From NCBI RefSeq assembly GCF_001854765.1, contig NZ_LJJE01000129.1, forward strand, positions 1-64,000: a stretch of 64,000 bases of DNA. The letters run 5' to 3'. Below are positions 47,443 to 57,453 of this stretch, piece after piece. The DNA is from Vibrio sonorensis. Its GTDB lineage: Bacteria > Pseudomonadota > Gammaproteobacteria > Enterobacterales > Vibrionaceae. Each line of letters begins with the position of its first letter. The stretch's first letter is position 1. Under the pieces are notes generated by a model. That model saw nothing but the letters and a program-made list of their open reading frames with translations. It had not been told where the DNA came from and made no database searches. A program made the translations under genes and the position numbers.

Positions 47443-47470
47443 AAAAATGCCGCCCTTGCAGGACGGCATC
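47443..47470 (-). terminator. Rho-independent terminator of vpsR
   Basis: Read leftward: GATGCCGTCC, TGCAA loop, GGGCGGCAT, then six T residues, directly downstream of the vpsR stop at 47487. Confidence 0.88.
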
Positions 47471-47486
47471 TTGATAAGTTATTAAA

Positions 47487-48820
47487 TTACATAGCATTAT
47501 CAGAAATTAGGTTATGTTTATTGAGCAGACGATACATGGTCGCTCTTGATACCCCTAACTCTTTTGCCGCCATTGAGACCTGCCCAGAATGCGATTCCAA
47601 AACCAAAAGTAACGCATCTCGCTCACTTCGTTCTCGGATACTCTTGAGACTGCGTTTACCATCACTGCGTTTAGGCAAGTCCAAGTGCTGGTCATCCAAC
47701 ATAACCGTATCAGACATTAAAACGATGCGCTTAATTTGGTTCATAAGTTCACGGACGTTTCCAGGCCAGTGATAACGCGTAAGCGAACGTACTGCATCTT
47801 CGGTAAAGCTCCGAGCCTGAGCATTGTACTCTTTGGAATAATCTTGCAAGAAATGACGAGCAAGGATAGCGATATCTCCTGCTCTCTCCTTCAGGCTGGG
47901 TACATTAATTCTAAGTACATTGATATAGTGATAGAGCTCTTCATTAAAATCGCCATCAATCAATGCTTTTTCTATATCCGCGGAGTTCGCTGCCAAAATT
48001 CGAACGTCGACTTCTTTGCGACCCGTAGCCGTGTCGATAGTGCCTTCTTGTAAAAAGCGCAACAGATTTAACTGCTGAGATTTAGGCAAGGTAAGAATGT
48101 CATTGAGAAGAATCGTTCCGCCATTGGCTCTCTCAAGAATTGATACTTGGGTATCATCCTCGCGGTTGATACCAAAAAGGTCACACTCTAGCCGCCTTTC
48201 TGACATGGCTCGACAGTTCACCGAAACAAACTCTTTTTGAGCGCGAGAAGACGTTTTATGGATCGCACGAGCTACCGTCTCTTTACCTGTACCACTTTCA
48301 CCGTAAATCAATATGCTCACATCGGTTGGGCCAATGCGCTTGATTTGATCTCTTAAGCGTTTCATGGGAATGGACTCACCGATCAATCCCATATCATTGT
48401 TATTGCCGTAGTGTGGCCACACTTTTTTCTCTAGTTTAAGCATACCGAGTTGGTGGCCAATGGTGCTGAGCAATTGGGCGTCTGGAATTGGTGCGGTAAA
48501 GAAATCGATACAGAAGTTCACGATAAACTGACACAAGGTGTCTGAACCGAGTTGGGACTCTCTAATAAAAGCTAACCAACGAACTTGTTTGTGATTACTA
48601 ACTAAATTGGCAATGCATTAAGGCTGAACTCATCGTGACTAAGGTCTACGATACCGATACATGGACCAGTTTCAGTAAAGAGAGCATCAGCTTTTCGCAG
48701 GTCTGCACACTGAGTGCAACGCCAACCCACTTGCTCTAATACCGACAACCAAGGTTCATACGTTCCGCCAACGACAATCAAAGAGCCAGGGACAGAATCC
48801 ATACGGAATTGACTACCCAT
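47487..48820 (-). pseudogene. vpsR: Biofilm regulator VpsR, frameshifted in the receiver domain
   Basis: Master activator of Vibrio polysaccharide genes that binds c-di-GMP. ATG 48820, with AAGGAT upstream, opens MGSQFRMDSVPGSLIVVGGT. The frame stops at about residue 72, after HDEFSLNALPI. The rest (MCQFIVNFCIDFF onward) continues in another frame. One G added at AATGCATT (about 48615) gives SLNGIANLVS and a 444-residue protein, the length I recall for V. cholerae VpsR. The AAA+ domain keeps Walker A GESGTGKE but has no GAFTGA sigma-54 loop and a changed Walker B (LLNDI), as in VpsR, which works with sigma-70. The C-terminal Fis-type helix-turn-helix is intact. Confidence 0.9.
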
Positions 48821-49053
48821 TGTTTTATCCTTTTTATTTTTAATTTGTCGCATTGAATGCATCTGAGACTAGAGTTGTTACAGTATCGAGACTAGATAAA
48901 AAATTCTGTCTCATAATTAAGAATATAACTGGAATGGAAGAATTCAAGCGGCTTTTGAGAACCCGATTCAGTATTCACTAAATAAATCTTGGCGAAATTG
49001 TTATTGATAAAACTCGCTGTTAATCGAGATGGTAGGGAGCTGCATAGATCAAA

Positions 49054-49077
49054 AAAACCACCCGAAGGTGGTTTTTC
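49054..49077 (-). terminator. Rho-independent terminator of prfB-lysS
   Basis: AAAAACCACC, CGAA loop, GGTGGTTTTT: a near-perfect symmetrical terminator 16 bases past the lysS stop. Confidence 0.9.
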
Positions 49078-49092
49078 TATCTAGTGCCAAGC

Positions 49093-50610
49093 TTATGCTT
49101 GAGGACGCATCGCTGGGAATAAGATAACGTCGCGGATGGTATGTGTGTTGGTAAACAACATAGCTAAGCGGTCGATTCCGATACCTTGACCTGCTGTTGG
49201 TGGCAGACCGTGTTCCAATGCTGTGATGTAATCGGCATCGTAGTACATCGCTTCATCGTCACCCGCGTCTTTTGCTTCAACCTGAGCTTTAAAGCGAGCG
49301 TCTTGATCTTCCGCATCATTAAGCTCAGAGAAACCATTTGCTACTTCACGCCCACCGATAAAGAACTCAAAGCGGTCAGTGAAGAACGGGTTGTCATCAC
49401 TGCGACGAGCAAGAGGCGAGATGTCCGCCGGATAACCTGTAATAAAGGTAGGTTGGATCAGTTGCGGCTCAGCCGTTTCACCGAAGATTTCTTCCAATAG
49501 CTGACCACAAGTCCAGAAGTCTTCTACGTCCACGTGAACAGATTTCGCAATAGATACCATAAGGTCGCGATTGGTCAAATCAGATTCAGTTAACGCTTGA
49601 ATTTGCTCGTGATTTGGATTGTAGTGTTTGATAGCCTCGAACATACTCATTCGCGCATAAGTACCGCCAAACTCAACGGTTTCTTCACCGTAAGGCATTG
49701 ATGTAGAACCTAGTACATCCATCGCTACCGTGCTCAACATTTCCTCTGTTAGATCCATCAGATCTTTGTAGTCAGCGTAAGCTTGGTAGAACTCCATCAT
49801 GGTGAATTCTGGGTTGTGGCGAGGAGACAAACCTTCGTTGCGGAAGTTGCGGTTGATTTCAAAAACGCGATCAAAACCACCTACCACTAGACGCTTTAGG
49901 TATAGCTCTGGGGCAACACGTAGGTACATATCGATGTCTAGCGCATTGTGGTGAGTGATAAATGGACGAGCCGTCGCTCCGCCAGGGATCACGTGCATCA
50001 TTGGAGTTTCAACTTCTAGGTAACCTTTAGAGCTCATAAAGTTACGGATAGAAGAAACCAGCTTTGAGCGAACGATAAATGCTTGGCGTGAATCTTCGTT
50101 AACAATTAGGTCAACATAACGCTGACGGTAACGCATCTCTTGGTCAGTAAGACCGTGGAATTTTTCTGGAAGCGGACGCAGAGCTTTGGTTAGCAACTCG
50201 TACTCTTCCATGTTCACGTAGAGATCGCCCTTACCAGACTTGTGCAGAGCACCTTTAACCCCAACGATATCACCGATGTCTAAACCTTGATATTGCTCTT
50301 TAAGTTGCTTCTGTACGTCTTTCGCAGCGTAAGCTTGAATACGACCAGAAGTTTCTTGAATCACAAGGAATGGACCGCGTTTAGCCATAATACGGCCAGC
50401 AATTGCCACTACGTGATTCAGTTCTTCAAGCTCTTCTTTGCTCTTTTCACCGAACTCTTTTTGCAAGTCGCCAGCTAGGCTATCGCGACGGAAGTCATTT
50501 GGGTGGCCGTTAGCTTTACAAGTCTTGCGAATCTCATCCAGTTTCGCGCGTCGTTCAGCAATTAGCTTGTTTTCTTCTTGTAAATTTTCGTTTTGAACAG
50601 CATCAGTCAT
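49093..50610 (-). CDS. lysS: Lysyl-tRNA synthetase (class II)
   Basis: Charges tRNA-Lys. 505 residues: an OB-fold anticodon-binding domain (about 60-180, with GRIMAKRGPF) and a class II catalytic domain with motif 2 FRNEGLSPRHNPEFTMME (about 266) and motif 3 GIGIDRLAMLFT (about 478). Length matches E. coli LysS (505). Follows prfB by 32 bases, the conserved prfB-lysS operon. Confidence 0.97.
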   Translation of the reverse strand: MTDAVQNENLQEENKLIAERRAKLDEIRKTCKANGHPNDFRRDSLAGDLQKEFGEKSKEELEELNHVVAIAGRIMAKRGPFLVIQETSGRIQAYAAKDVQKQLKEQYQGLDIGDIVGVKGALHKSGKGDLYVNMEEYELLTKALRPLPEKFHGLTDQEMRYRQRYVDLIVNEDSRQAFIVRSKLVSSIRNFMSSKGYLEVETPMMHVIPGGATARPFITHHNALDIDMYLRVAPELYLKRLVVGGFDRVFEINRNFRNEGLSPRHNPEFTMMEFYQAYADYKDLMDLTEEMLSTVAMDVLGSTSMPYGEETVEFGGTYARMSMFEAIKHYNPNHEQIQALTESDLTNRDLMVSIAKSVHVDVEDFWTCGQLLEEIFGETAEPQLIQPTFITGYPADISPLARRSDDNPFFTDRFEFFIGGREVANGFSELNDAEDQDARFKAQVEAKDAGDDEAMYYDADYITALEHGLPPTAGQGIGIDRLAMLFTNTHTIRDVILFPAMRPQA

Positions 50611-50642
50611 TTTCGATGTATCCTGTTTTGTCGGTGAAAAGC

Positions 50643-51741
50643 TTAAAGGCCTGATTTCAGGCTGGCTTCAATAAATTTGTCTAGGTCGCCGTCCAGTACG
50701 GCTTGGGTGTTGCGATTTTCCACCCCAGTGCGCAGATCTTTAATGCGAGAGTCGTCTAATACATAGGAGCGAATCTGGCTGCCCCAACCAATGTCAGACT
50801 TCGCGTCTTCATTAGCTTGCTTCTCGGCATTCTGCTTTTGCAGTTCAAGTTCAAACAGCTTTGCTCTTAGCTGTTTCATTGCCTGATCTTTGTTCTTGTG
50901 TTGAGAACGGTCATTCTGACACTGAACCACTGTATTAGTCGGAAGGTGGGTAATACGTACCGCAGATTCCGTGGTGTTAACGTGCTGACCACCTGCACCA
51001 GATGCGCGATACACATCGATGCGAAGATCTGCTGGGTTAATGTCGATATCAATATTCTCATCAATCTCTGGGTAAACAAACGCAGATGAGAAAGAAGTGT
51101 GTCTACGGCCACCTGAATCAAATGGCGATTTGCGTACCAAGCGGTGTACACCCGTTTCAGTGCGCAACCAACCGTAAGCGTACTCTCCGGAGATGCGAAC
51201 AGTTGCCGATTTAAGACCCGCAACTTCGCCTTCTGATACTTCGATAACTTCCGCTTTAAAGCCTTTCGCTTCTGCCCAGCGAAGGTACATGCGCAGAAGC
51301 ATGTTCGTCCAGTCCTGCGCTTCAGTACCGCCCGAACCTGCTTGTAAGTCTACGTAACAATCCGACGAGTCATGGTCACCAGCAAACATGCGACGGAACT
51401 CAAGCTTAGAGAGTTTCTCTTCTAGCTCAACCAGCTCAGGTTCAATTTCGTCGAAAGTCTCTTGGTCTTCTTCTTCTATTGCTAACTCAAGTAGACCTTC
51501 CACGTCTTCCACGCCTTGGTCTAAGTGATCAATAGTTTCAACAACCGCTTCTAATGATGCTCTTTCCTTGCCCAGCGCTTGTGCGCGGTCAGGTTCGTTC
51601 CAAACATCTGGTTGTTCTAATTCTGCGTTTACTTCTTCTAGACGCTCGCGTTTCGCGTCGTAGTCAAAGATACCCCCTCAGGACATTCGTGCGCTCTGAC
51701 ACATCCTGAAGACGGTTTTTAATTGGATTGATTTCAAACAT
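50643..51741 (-). CDS. prfB: Peptide chain release factor 2, with programmed +1 frameshift
   Basis: Recognises UGA and UAA stop codons. The gene starts at ATG 51741. The first 25 codons end at an in-frame TGA (51666-51664), in the classic context AGGGGGTATCTTTGAC, where an internal Shine-Dalgarno and CTT-TGA promote a +1 shift. Translation then continues YDAKR to the stop at 50643, for 365 residues, exactly the RF2 length. The GGQ motif (GAGGQHVNTTESAVR) and tripeptide region are present. The shift is autoregulatory, not a mutation, unlike the other frame breaks in this window. Confidence 0.98.
51664..51680 (-). promoter_or_regulatory. prfB programmed frameshift signal
   Basis: AGGGGG, three bases, then CTT-TGA-C on the minus strand. 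The internal Shine-Dalgarno is the standard three bases from the slippery CTT. Low RF2 activity makes the ribosome pause on UGA and slip forward one base. Confidence 0.96.
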
Positions 51742-51845
51742 GTTTGCTCAACATTTAGGATAGATTTTGACCGAAGAATTCTACTTAAAAATGTGATGAA
51801 GATACAGGAAAATTTTTAGTCTATTCATCTAGCCCAGAAACAAAA

Positions 51846-51878
51846 CATCCCTCTTCCGCCAAGGGCTGAAGAGGGATG
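51846..51878 (-). terminator. Terminator of brnQ
   Basis: CATCCCTCTTC and GAAGAGGGATG are perfect 11-bp arms with an 11-base loop. Read leftward, GTTTTGTTT follows. It begins about 20 bases past the brnQ stop. Confidence 0.85.
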
Positions 51879-51899
51879 ATAAAGCAGATTAATCGACAG

Positions 51900-53207
51900 T
51901 TATGCGGTTTCTTCTGCTAGCGTTTTACTTTTGCCAATAAACATCATGCAAACCGTAGCGACAAACGTAGGCAGAGCCCAGCCCATACCAACGCTGAATA
52001 GTGGTAGGCTATCGAATGCTGATACATCAATTCCAGAGATTTTGGCAGCGTCGATCAATGCGAATAGCAAAGCGATAGAAATCACCACTCGGTATGCCAA
52101 ACAAGGGTTTGGCAACATCTTGCGAACAAAAGTCAACGCGACCAACGCAATCGCCACAGGATACAGCGCAAAAAGAACTGGTATTGAGAAGGCGATAAGT
52201 TGAGAAAGACCTACGTTAGCAACAATTGCGCATGCAACGCCGTTGATCACAACCCAAGCTTTGTAAGAAACAGGGGTTAATGTGCTGAAGTAGTCAGAAC
52301 ACGCTGAAATCAAGCCAATTGCCGTTGTTAAGCACGCCAATATTACGATCACTGAAAGCACGACTTGGCCGTAAGGGCCAAATAGAGATTGAACGTAAAG
52401 GCTCAGTACTGCACCACCATTATCGGCACCACCAGCAACTGCGGCACTAGTCGCACCAAGATAGAAGAGTGATACGTAAACAAACGCCAAGCCAAGCGCA
52501 GCGATACAAGCTGCACTGATCAGGTATTTAGTCGTTGCTTTTTGCTCAGTGATACCCTTGCTGCGCAAAGCATCCACCATCAACATACCAAACATTAGCG
52601 CACCAAAGGTATCCATAGTGTTGTAACCTTCGAGGAAACCTTTAGTCAGAGGTTGTGTGAGGTAATCACCTTGAGGAGCAATCATTTCGCCTTGAGGATC
52701 GATAAACACCGCAAGTGCAAGAACAATCAAGCCAATAAACAATACTGGTGTTAGAAACTTACCAATAACGTCGATAAGTTTGCCTTGAGACCAAGCAAAA
52801 AACATAGCCACAATAAAGAACAAAACTGAGAACACCGTTAAGTGCATTTGCTGGGCATCTGCAAAAAATGGTTTAACCGCCATTTCATACGCAACCAAAC
52901 CGGTACGTGGTGCAGCGAATGCAGGACCGATAATAATGAAAATGAGCACTGCCATGATCATCGCTGCTTTTTTAGGAAGATCTTGTGTTAAATGGTCCCA
53001 AGATCCGCCAGATACCGCGATAGCAATAATGGTAGCTAAAGGAAGACCTACCGCAGTAAATAGAAAACCAATCATAGCTGGAAGCAAGTTATCACCTGCC
53101 AATTGACCTGCTAGAGGTGGGAAAATGATGTTACCAGCGCCCAAAAAGAACGCAAAAAGCATAAAGCCTACAGCAATAATATCTGTTAGTTTTAATGTCT
53201 GCTTCAC
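51900..53207 (-). CDS. brnQ: Branched-chain amino acid:cation symporter BrnQ (LIVCS)
   Basis: Inner-membrane sodium- or proton-coupled carrier for Leu, Ile and Val. The 435-residue protein has about 12 hydrophobic helices and the family pattern FFLGAGNIIFPPLAGQLAG (about 20-38) and GPAFAAPRTGLVAYE (about 94). Single-gene unit, divergent from trmN6. No defect. Confidence 0.95.
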   Translation of the reverse strand: MKQTLKLTDIIAVGFMLFAFFLGAGNIIFPPLAGQLAGDNLLPAMIGFLFTAVGLPLATIIAIAVSGGSWDHLTQDLPKKAAMIMAVLIFIIIGPAFAAPRTGLVAYEMAVKPFFADAQQMHLTVFSVLFFIVAMFFAWSQGKLIDVIGKFLTPVLFIGLIVLALAVFIDPQGEMIAPQGDYLTQPLTKGFLEGYNTMDTFGALMFGMLMVDALRSKGITEQKATTKYLISAACIAALGLAFVYVSLFYLGATSAAVAGGADNGGAVLSLYVQSLFGPYGQVVLSVIVILACLTTAIGLISACSDYFSTLTPVSYKAWVVINGVACAIVANVGLSQLIAFSIPVLFALYPVAIALVALTFVRKMLPNPCLAYRVVISIALLFALIDAAKISGIDVSAFDSLPLFSVGMGWALPTFVATVCMMFIGKSKTLAEETA

Positions 53208-53514
53208 GGATAACCCTTATTTATATTTGAATGGATGTTGTGAGTGCTAAGTGATCGAAAATCGTCACTTAATCTATAAAAATAGGCGCGAATAATGACG
53301 AATTACTCATCTATCCGCAAGTATCACAAAAAAAACACCATATAAATTTACAAAACAAGCGATATCATAGTTATTTAAACCACCACTATTAAATAAATCA
53401 GTGTTATCAACTACAAAAACAGACATACAACTGACCAACATTTAGAACAAAACACTAAACATTGAATTAACAGCAACACCATAAACTAACAAAGATCGAA
53501 ATAACAACACAATC
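53208..53514. other. brnQ-trmN6 divergent intergenic region
   Basis: About 307 AT-rich bases without a gene. It contains an inverted repeat TTATTTAA (53371-53378) / TTAAATAA (53389-53396) with a 10-base spacer, a possible operator for brnQ or trmN6. No other signal was recognised. Confidence 0.4.
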
Positions 53515-54234
53515 ATGAAAGAGAATATAAGGCGAACTAAAGGCTTTGATTTTAAACAGTTCTCCATAAGCGAAAGCTATGCGGGTATGCCAGTCAGTAC
53601 AGATGGCGTTTTGCTAGGTGCATGGTGTCAACTGACCCAAATGGGAAGAGTACTGGATATTGGAACCGGTACAGGGTTACTCGCACTGATGGCAGCTCAA
53701 CGCGAGCAAAACGCACAAATTGACGCCATTGATATCGACCAGTTTTCTATTCAAGCTGCAACCAAAAATATCGAACAATCACCTTGGTCTAAACGAATTA
53801 AGATTTTTCACACCGATCTTTGCAAGTTTAGCCCCAACGCACTATATGACTCTATCGTTTGCAACCCGCCCTATTTTAACTCCGGTGAAACCGCAAAATC
53901 AGACCAAAGAGCCAAAGCTAGGCATACCGATACCCTTCCTCATCACACACTTATTGAACGGTGTAGTCAGTTACTCACTGAATCAGGGAGCGCCTCTTTT
54001 GTCTTGCCCGTTCCTGAAGGTGAAACTTTTATTCGCTTATGTGAAAACGCGGGGTTACATCTACAGAGAAGGTGCGACGTCCAACCCAATGAAGTAAAAC
54101 AGGCAAATAGGTTACTGTTTCAAGTGGGGAAATCGGAAGTAACGCCAAAAGAGGAAACGCTAATCATTAGACAAAATGGACAATACAGCCAAGCATTTGT
54201 CCATCTAACTAACGCCTTTTATCTAAAGATGTAG
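53515..54234 (+). CDS. trmN: tRNA1(Val) adenine-37 N6-methyltransferase TrmN6 (YfiC)
   Basis: SAM-dependent methyltransferase that makes m6A37 in tRNA1-Val. The 239-residue protein shows motif I VLDIGTGTGLLALMAAQR (about 44), the acidic DAIDID, and the catalytic NPPYF of N6-adenine methylases (about 119). The start GFDFKQFSI is typical of YfiC. Divergent from brnQ and followed by srmB on the same strand, as in V. cholerae; E. coli also has yfiC and srmB adjacent. Confidence 0.93.
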   Translation: MKENIRRTKGFDFKQFSISESYAGMPVSTDGVLLGAWCQLTQMGRVLDIGTGTGLLALMAAQREQNAQIDAIDIDQFSIQAATKNIEQSPWSKRIKIFHTDLCKFSPNALYDSIVCNPPYFNSGETAKSDQRAKARHTDTLPHHTLIERCSQLLTESGSASFVLPVPEGETFIRLCENAGLHLQRRCDVQPNEVKQANRLLFQVGKSEVTPKEETLIIRQNGQYSQAFVHLTNAFYLKM

Positions 54235-54325
54235 AAAATAAGGTGTGATCCAAGTCATCGAACACCTTATACTGTGCCCCCTTTTGAAAATATCCGGGCT
54301 ACTTTTCGCCAGTGGAGAACAAATA

Positions 54326-55558
54326 GTGATTAAAAATTTCGCCGAATTAGAGTTAGATGACAACTTGCTTAGCGCCATTGAAGAAATGGGATTTAGCAGA
54401 CCGACAATGATTCAAGCTCAAGCCATTCCACAGGCTTTAGATGGCAGAGACATCCTCGCAAGTGCACCAACGGGTACAGGTAAAACCGCCGCTTTTGCTT
54501 TACCTGCTTTGCAATACTTGCAAGATTTTCCGCGCCGTAAACCTGGACCAGCACGTATTTTGATCCTTACGCCGACGCGCGAACTGGCAATGCAAGTTGC
54601 CGATCAAGCACGAGCACTGGCGAAGAATACCAAGCTTAAAGTTTTCACTATTACTGGTGGTGTTCAATACCAAGAACACGCCGACATTTTGGCAAACACA
54701 CAAGATATTGTCGTCGCTACACCAGGCCGCTTAATGGAGTACATTGAAGCAGAGCGCTTTGATTGCCGTGCCATTGAATGGCTTATTCTCGATGAAGCAG
54801 ACCGAATGTTAGACATGGGATTTGGCCCTGTCGTGGATCGCCTTTCTTCTGAGTGTCGTTGGAGAAAGCAGACCTTGCTCTTCTCTGCAACACTTGAAGG
54901 CAAAGGGGTTGAAGGCTTTACGGCTGATCTGCTTAAAGATCCAGCAGAGATTGATGCAGAGCCCTCACGCCGCGAAAGAAAAAAGATCACTCAGTGGTAT
55001 CATCGCGCAGACACAATGGAACACAAACTGGCTCTGCTTAAAACCATAGTGACTGAGCAAGCTGAACGATCCATTGTTTTTGTTAAAACTCGCGAGCGAC
55101 TGGCCGAACTTAGAATCGAACTGGAAAAAGCGCAAATCCCTTGTAGTTGGATACAAGGTGAAATGCCGCAAGACCGTCGCAACAATGCCATTACTCGCTT
55201 CCGAGACGGTAGTGTCAATATTCTACTGGCCACGGATGTCGCTGCCCGTGGTATCGATCTTCCCGACGTCAGTCACGTCATAAACTACGATATGCCACGT
55301 AGCGCAGACGTTTATCTTCACCGCATTGGTCGTACCGCTAGAGCAGGTAAAAAAGGCAATGCCGTCTCTATCGTAGAAGCACACGATCAGCCGATGCTAG
55401 ATAGAGTGGCTCGTTATACCAAAGAAGAAATTAAAGAACGCTTTGTCAATGGCCTTCGTCCTAAACACAAAAAACCTGTGTTTAAGAAGAAAAAGAAAAA
55501 AGAAGGCAAGAAAAAAAGCCCAGCTCCAAAAAAGAAATCTTCGGGTAAAAAGAAGTAG
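54326..55558 (+). CDS. srmB: ATP-dependent RNA helicase SrmB (DEAD-box)
   Basis: DEAD-box helicase acting early in 50S ribosome assembly. The 410-residue protein has the Q motif region, ASAPTGTGKTAAF (Walker A), PTRELAMQV, LDEADRMLDMG (DEAD), FSATLEG (SAT), and HRIGRTARAGKKG (motif VI), then a Lys-rich tail from about 385. It starts with GTG at 54326, with GGAGA seven bases upstream, giving MIKNFAELELD; an upstream frame from 54245 is not family-like. Confidence 0.95.
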   Translation: MIKNFAELELDDNLLSAIEEMGFSRPTMIQAQAIPQALDGRDILASAPTGTGKTAAFALPALQYLQDFPRRKPGPARILILTPTRELAMQVADQARALAKNTKLKVFTITGGVQYQEHADILANTQDIVVATPGRLMEYIEAERFDCRAIEWLILDEADRMLDMGFGPVVDRLSSECRWRKQTLLFSATLEGKGVEGFTADLLKDPAEIDAEPSRRERKKITQWYHRADTMEHKLALLKTIVTEQAERSIVFVKTRERLAELRIELEKAQIPCSWIQGEMPQDRRNNAITRFRDGSVNILLATDVAARGIDLPDVSHVINYDMPRSADVYLHRIGRTARAGKKGNAVSIVEAHDQPMLDRVARYTKEEIKERFVNGLRPKHKKPVFKKKKKKEGKKKSPAPKKKSSGKKK

Positions 55559-55566
55559 AGACCAAA

Positions 55567-55595
55567 AAAAAGGCCGATAACAATCGGCCTTTTTA
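55567..55595. terminator. Bidirectional terminator between srmB and prfC
   Basis: AAAAAGGCCGAT, AACA loop, ATCGGCCTTTTT. A-run and T-run on either side; serves both convergent genes. Confidence 0.92.
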
Positions 55596-55610
55596 GTGTC
55601 TTGCAAAAAA

Positions 55611-57199
55611 TTAGTGCTCGCGAGTTGCTCTAAAGTCGACTTCAGGAAAACGCTCCTGAGCTAAGTTTAGGTTGACCATAGTCGGTGCGATATAAGTTAA
55701 ATTGTCACCGCCATCCAGAGCGAGGTTTGTTTGATTCTTGCGTTGGAACTCATCCAGCTTTTTACCGTCTGAACACTCAACCCAGCGCGCCGTTGCCACG
55801 TTTACGCTTTCGTAAATCGCTTCTACGTTGTATTCCGCTTTTAGTCGAGCCACAACAACATCAAACTGAAGGACACCCACCGCGCCTACAATCAAATCGT
55901 TGTTTTGCAGCGGACGGAACACTTGCACCGCACCTTCTTCTGAAAGCTGAACAAGGCCTTTAAGCAATTGCTTCTGCTTGAGTGGATCTTTCAAGCGGAT
56001 TCGACGGAAGAGTTCTGGTGCAAAGTTAGGAATACCCGAGAACTTCAGGCTCTCACCTTGTGTGAAGGTATCACCAATCTGAATAGTACCGTGGTTGTGT
56101 AGACCAATAATATCACCCGCGTAGGCATTTTCTGCACGAGAGCGGTCACCAGCCATAAAGGTCACTGCGTCCGAAATGCTCACTTGTTTGCCCAAACGCA
56201 CATGATTCATCTTCATACCTTGTGTATAGGTACCCGATACAATACGCATAAATGCAATTCGGTCACGGTGTTTGGGATCCATGTTGGCTTGAATTTTGAA
56301 CACGAAACCAGAGAACTTCTCTTCTTGTGCTTCCACTTCTCGCTCATTTGCTTGGCGAGGCATTGGCTGCGGAGCCACTTAGTCAAACCATCTAACATGT
56401 GGTCAACACCAAAGTTACCCAGTGCCGTACCAAAGAATACTGGTGTTAGCTCACCACTTAAAAACAGCTCTTGGTCAAACTCGTGAGAAGCCCCAATCAC
56501 TAACTCTAGTTCTTCTCTTAACTGCTCAGCTAGCTCATCGCCAACGGCTTCATTCAGTTCAGGGTTATCCAGCCCTTTGATAATTTGGCTTTCTTGAATC
56601 GTGTGCCCTTGACCGGTGGAATACAAAATACTCTCGTCGCGGTGAATGTGATACACGCCTTTGAACTCTTTGCCGCAACCAATTGGCCACGATACAGGAG
56701 CACAAGCCATATTGAGCTCGCTTTCTACTTCGTCCAACAGCTCCATTGGATCGCGAATATCACGGTCCAGTTTGTTCATAAAGGTAACGATTGGAGTATC
56801 GCGCAATCGAGTCACTTCCATAAGCTTACGCGTGCGATCCTCTACACCTTTCGCCGCATCGATCACCATCAAACAGGAGTCAACAGCGGTCAAGGTACGA
56901 TAAGTATCTTCAGAAAAGTCTTCGTGTCCTGGTGTATCTAATAGGTTTACCAAGCAGTCGTTGTACGGGAACTGCATCACGGACGTCGTTACCGAGATAC
57001 CACGTTCTTTTTCCATTTCCATCCAGTCGGATTTTGCATGCTGGTTAGAGCCACGCCCTTTTACCGTACCCGCAGTTTGAATTGCGCGTCCGAACAAAAG
57101 TACTTTTTCGGTAATCGTCGTTTTACCCGCATCCGGGTGAGAGATGATAGCGAAAGTTCGACGCTTCGATACTTCGCCTAAAAAGTTGCTATTAGCCAT
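55611..57199 (-). pseudogene. prfC: Peptide chain release factor 3, frameshifted
   Basis: Translational GTPase that recycles RF1/RF2. The N-terminal part (57199 to about 56380) carries the G1 motif SHPDAGKTT, DTPGHEDF and NKLDRD. It then shifts out of frame after DGLTKWL. The rest, from APQPMPRQANEREVEAQEEK on, is in another frame, ending at 55611. One G added at AAGTGGCTCC (about 56375) gives TKWAPQPMPR and a 529-residue protein, the exact E. coli RF3 length. The break is not at a known recoding signal. prfB, its functional partner, lies in the same window and is intact. Confidence 0.93.
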
Positions 57200-57453
57200 G
57201 GAATGGGTCTTCTTGGTTTTAAAGCTGACAAGCCAGAAACCTATCAGTTTAATATCAGATTCAATAATGCGCGGTATTCTCGCTTATATTGCGTTTTGGA
57301 GCAACCTTAGCCAGATGAAGAAAAAAACAACTTGCTCAAAAAAAAGATGTCACCTTGTTAGATTTGGCATCATAATGACGAAAAGCCGTTACAGATTAAA
57401 ATATCAATAAATATGGACTATAACTAAAGGAGTAGTTCAGACCTTGAAGCCCT

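Noticed and set aside
47487..48536. A separate sigma-54 activator gene
   Set aside because: It lacks the GAFTGA loop and, after one base is added, joins the upstream fragment into a VpsR of normal length.
51663..51741. prfB as a frameshifted pseudogene
   Set aside because: The break has the exact programmed +1 signal (AGGGGG, TAT, CTT-TGA-C) and gives the correct 365-residue RF2, so it is regulation and not damage.
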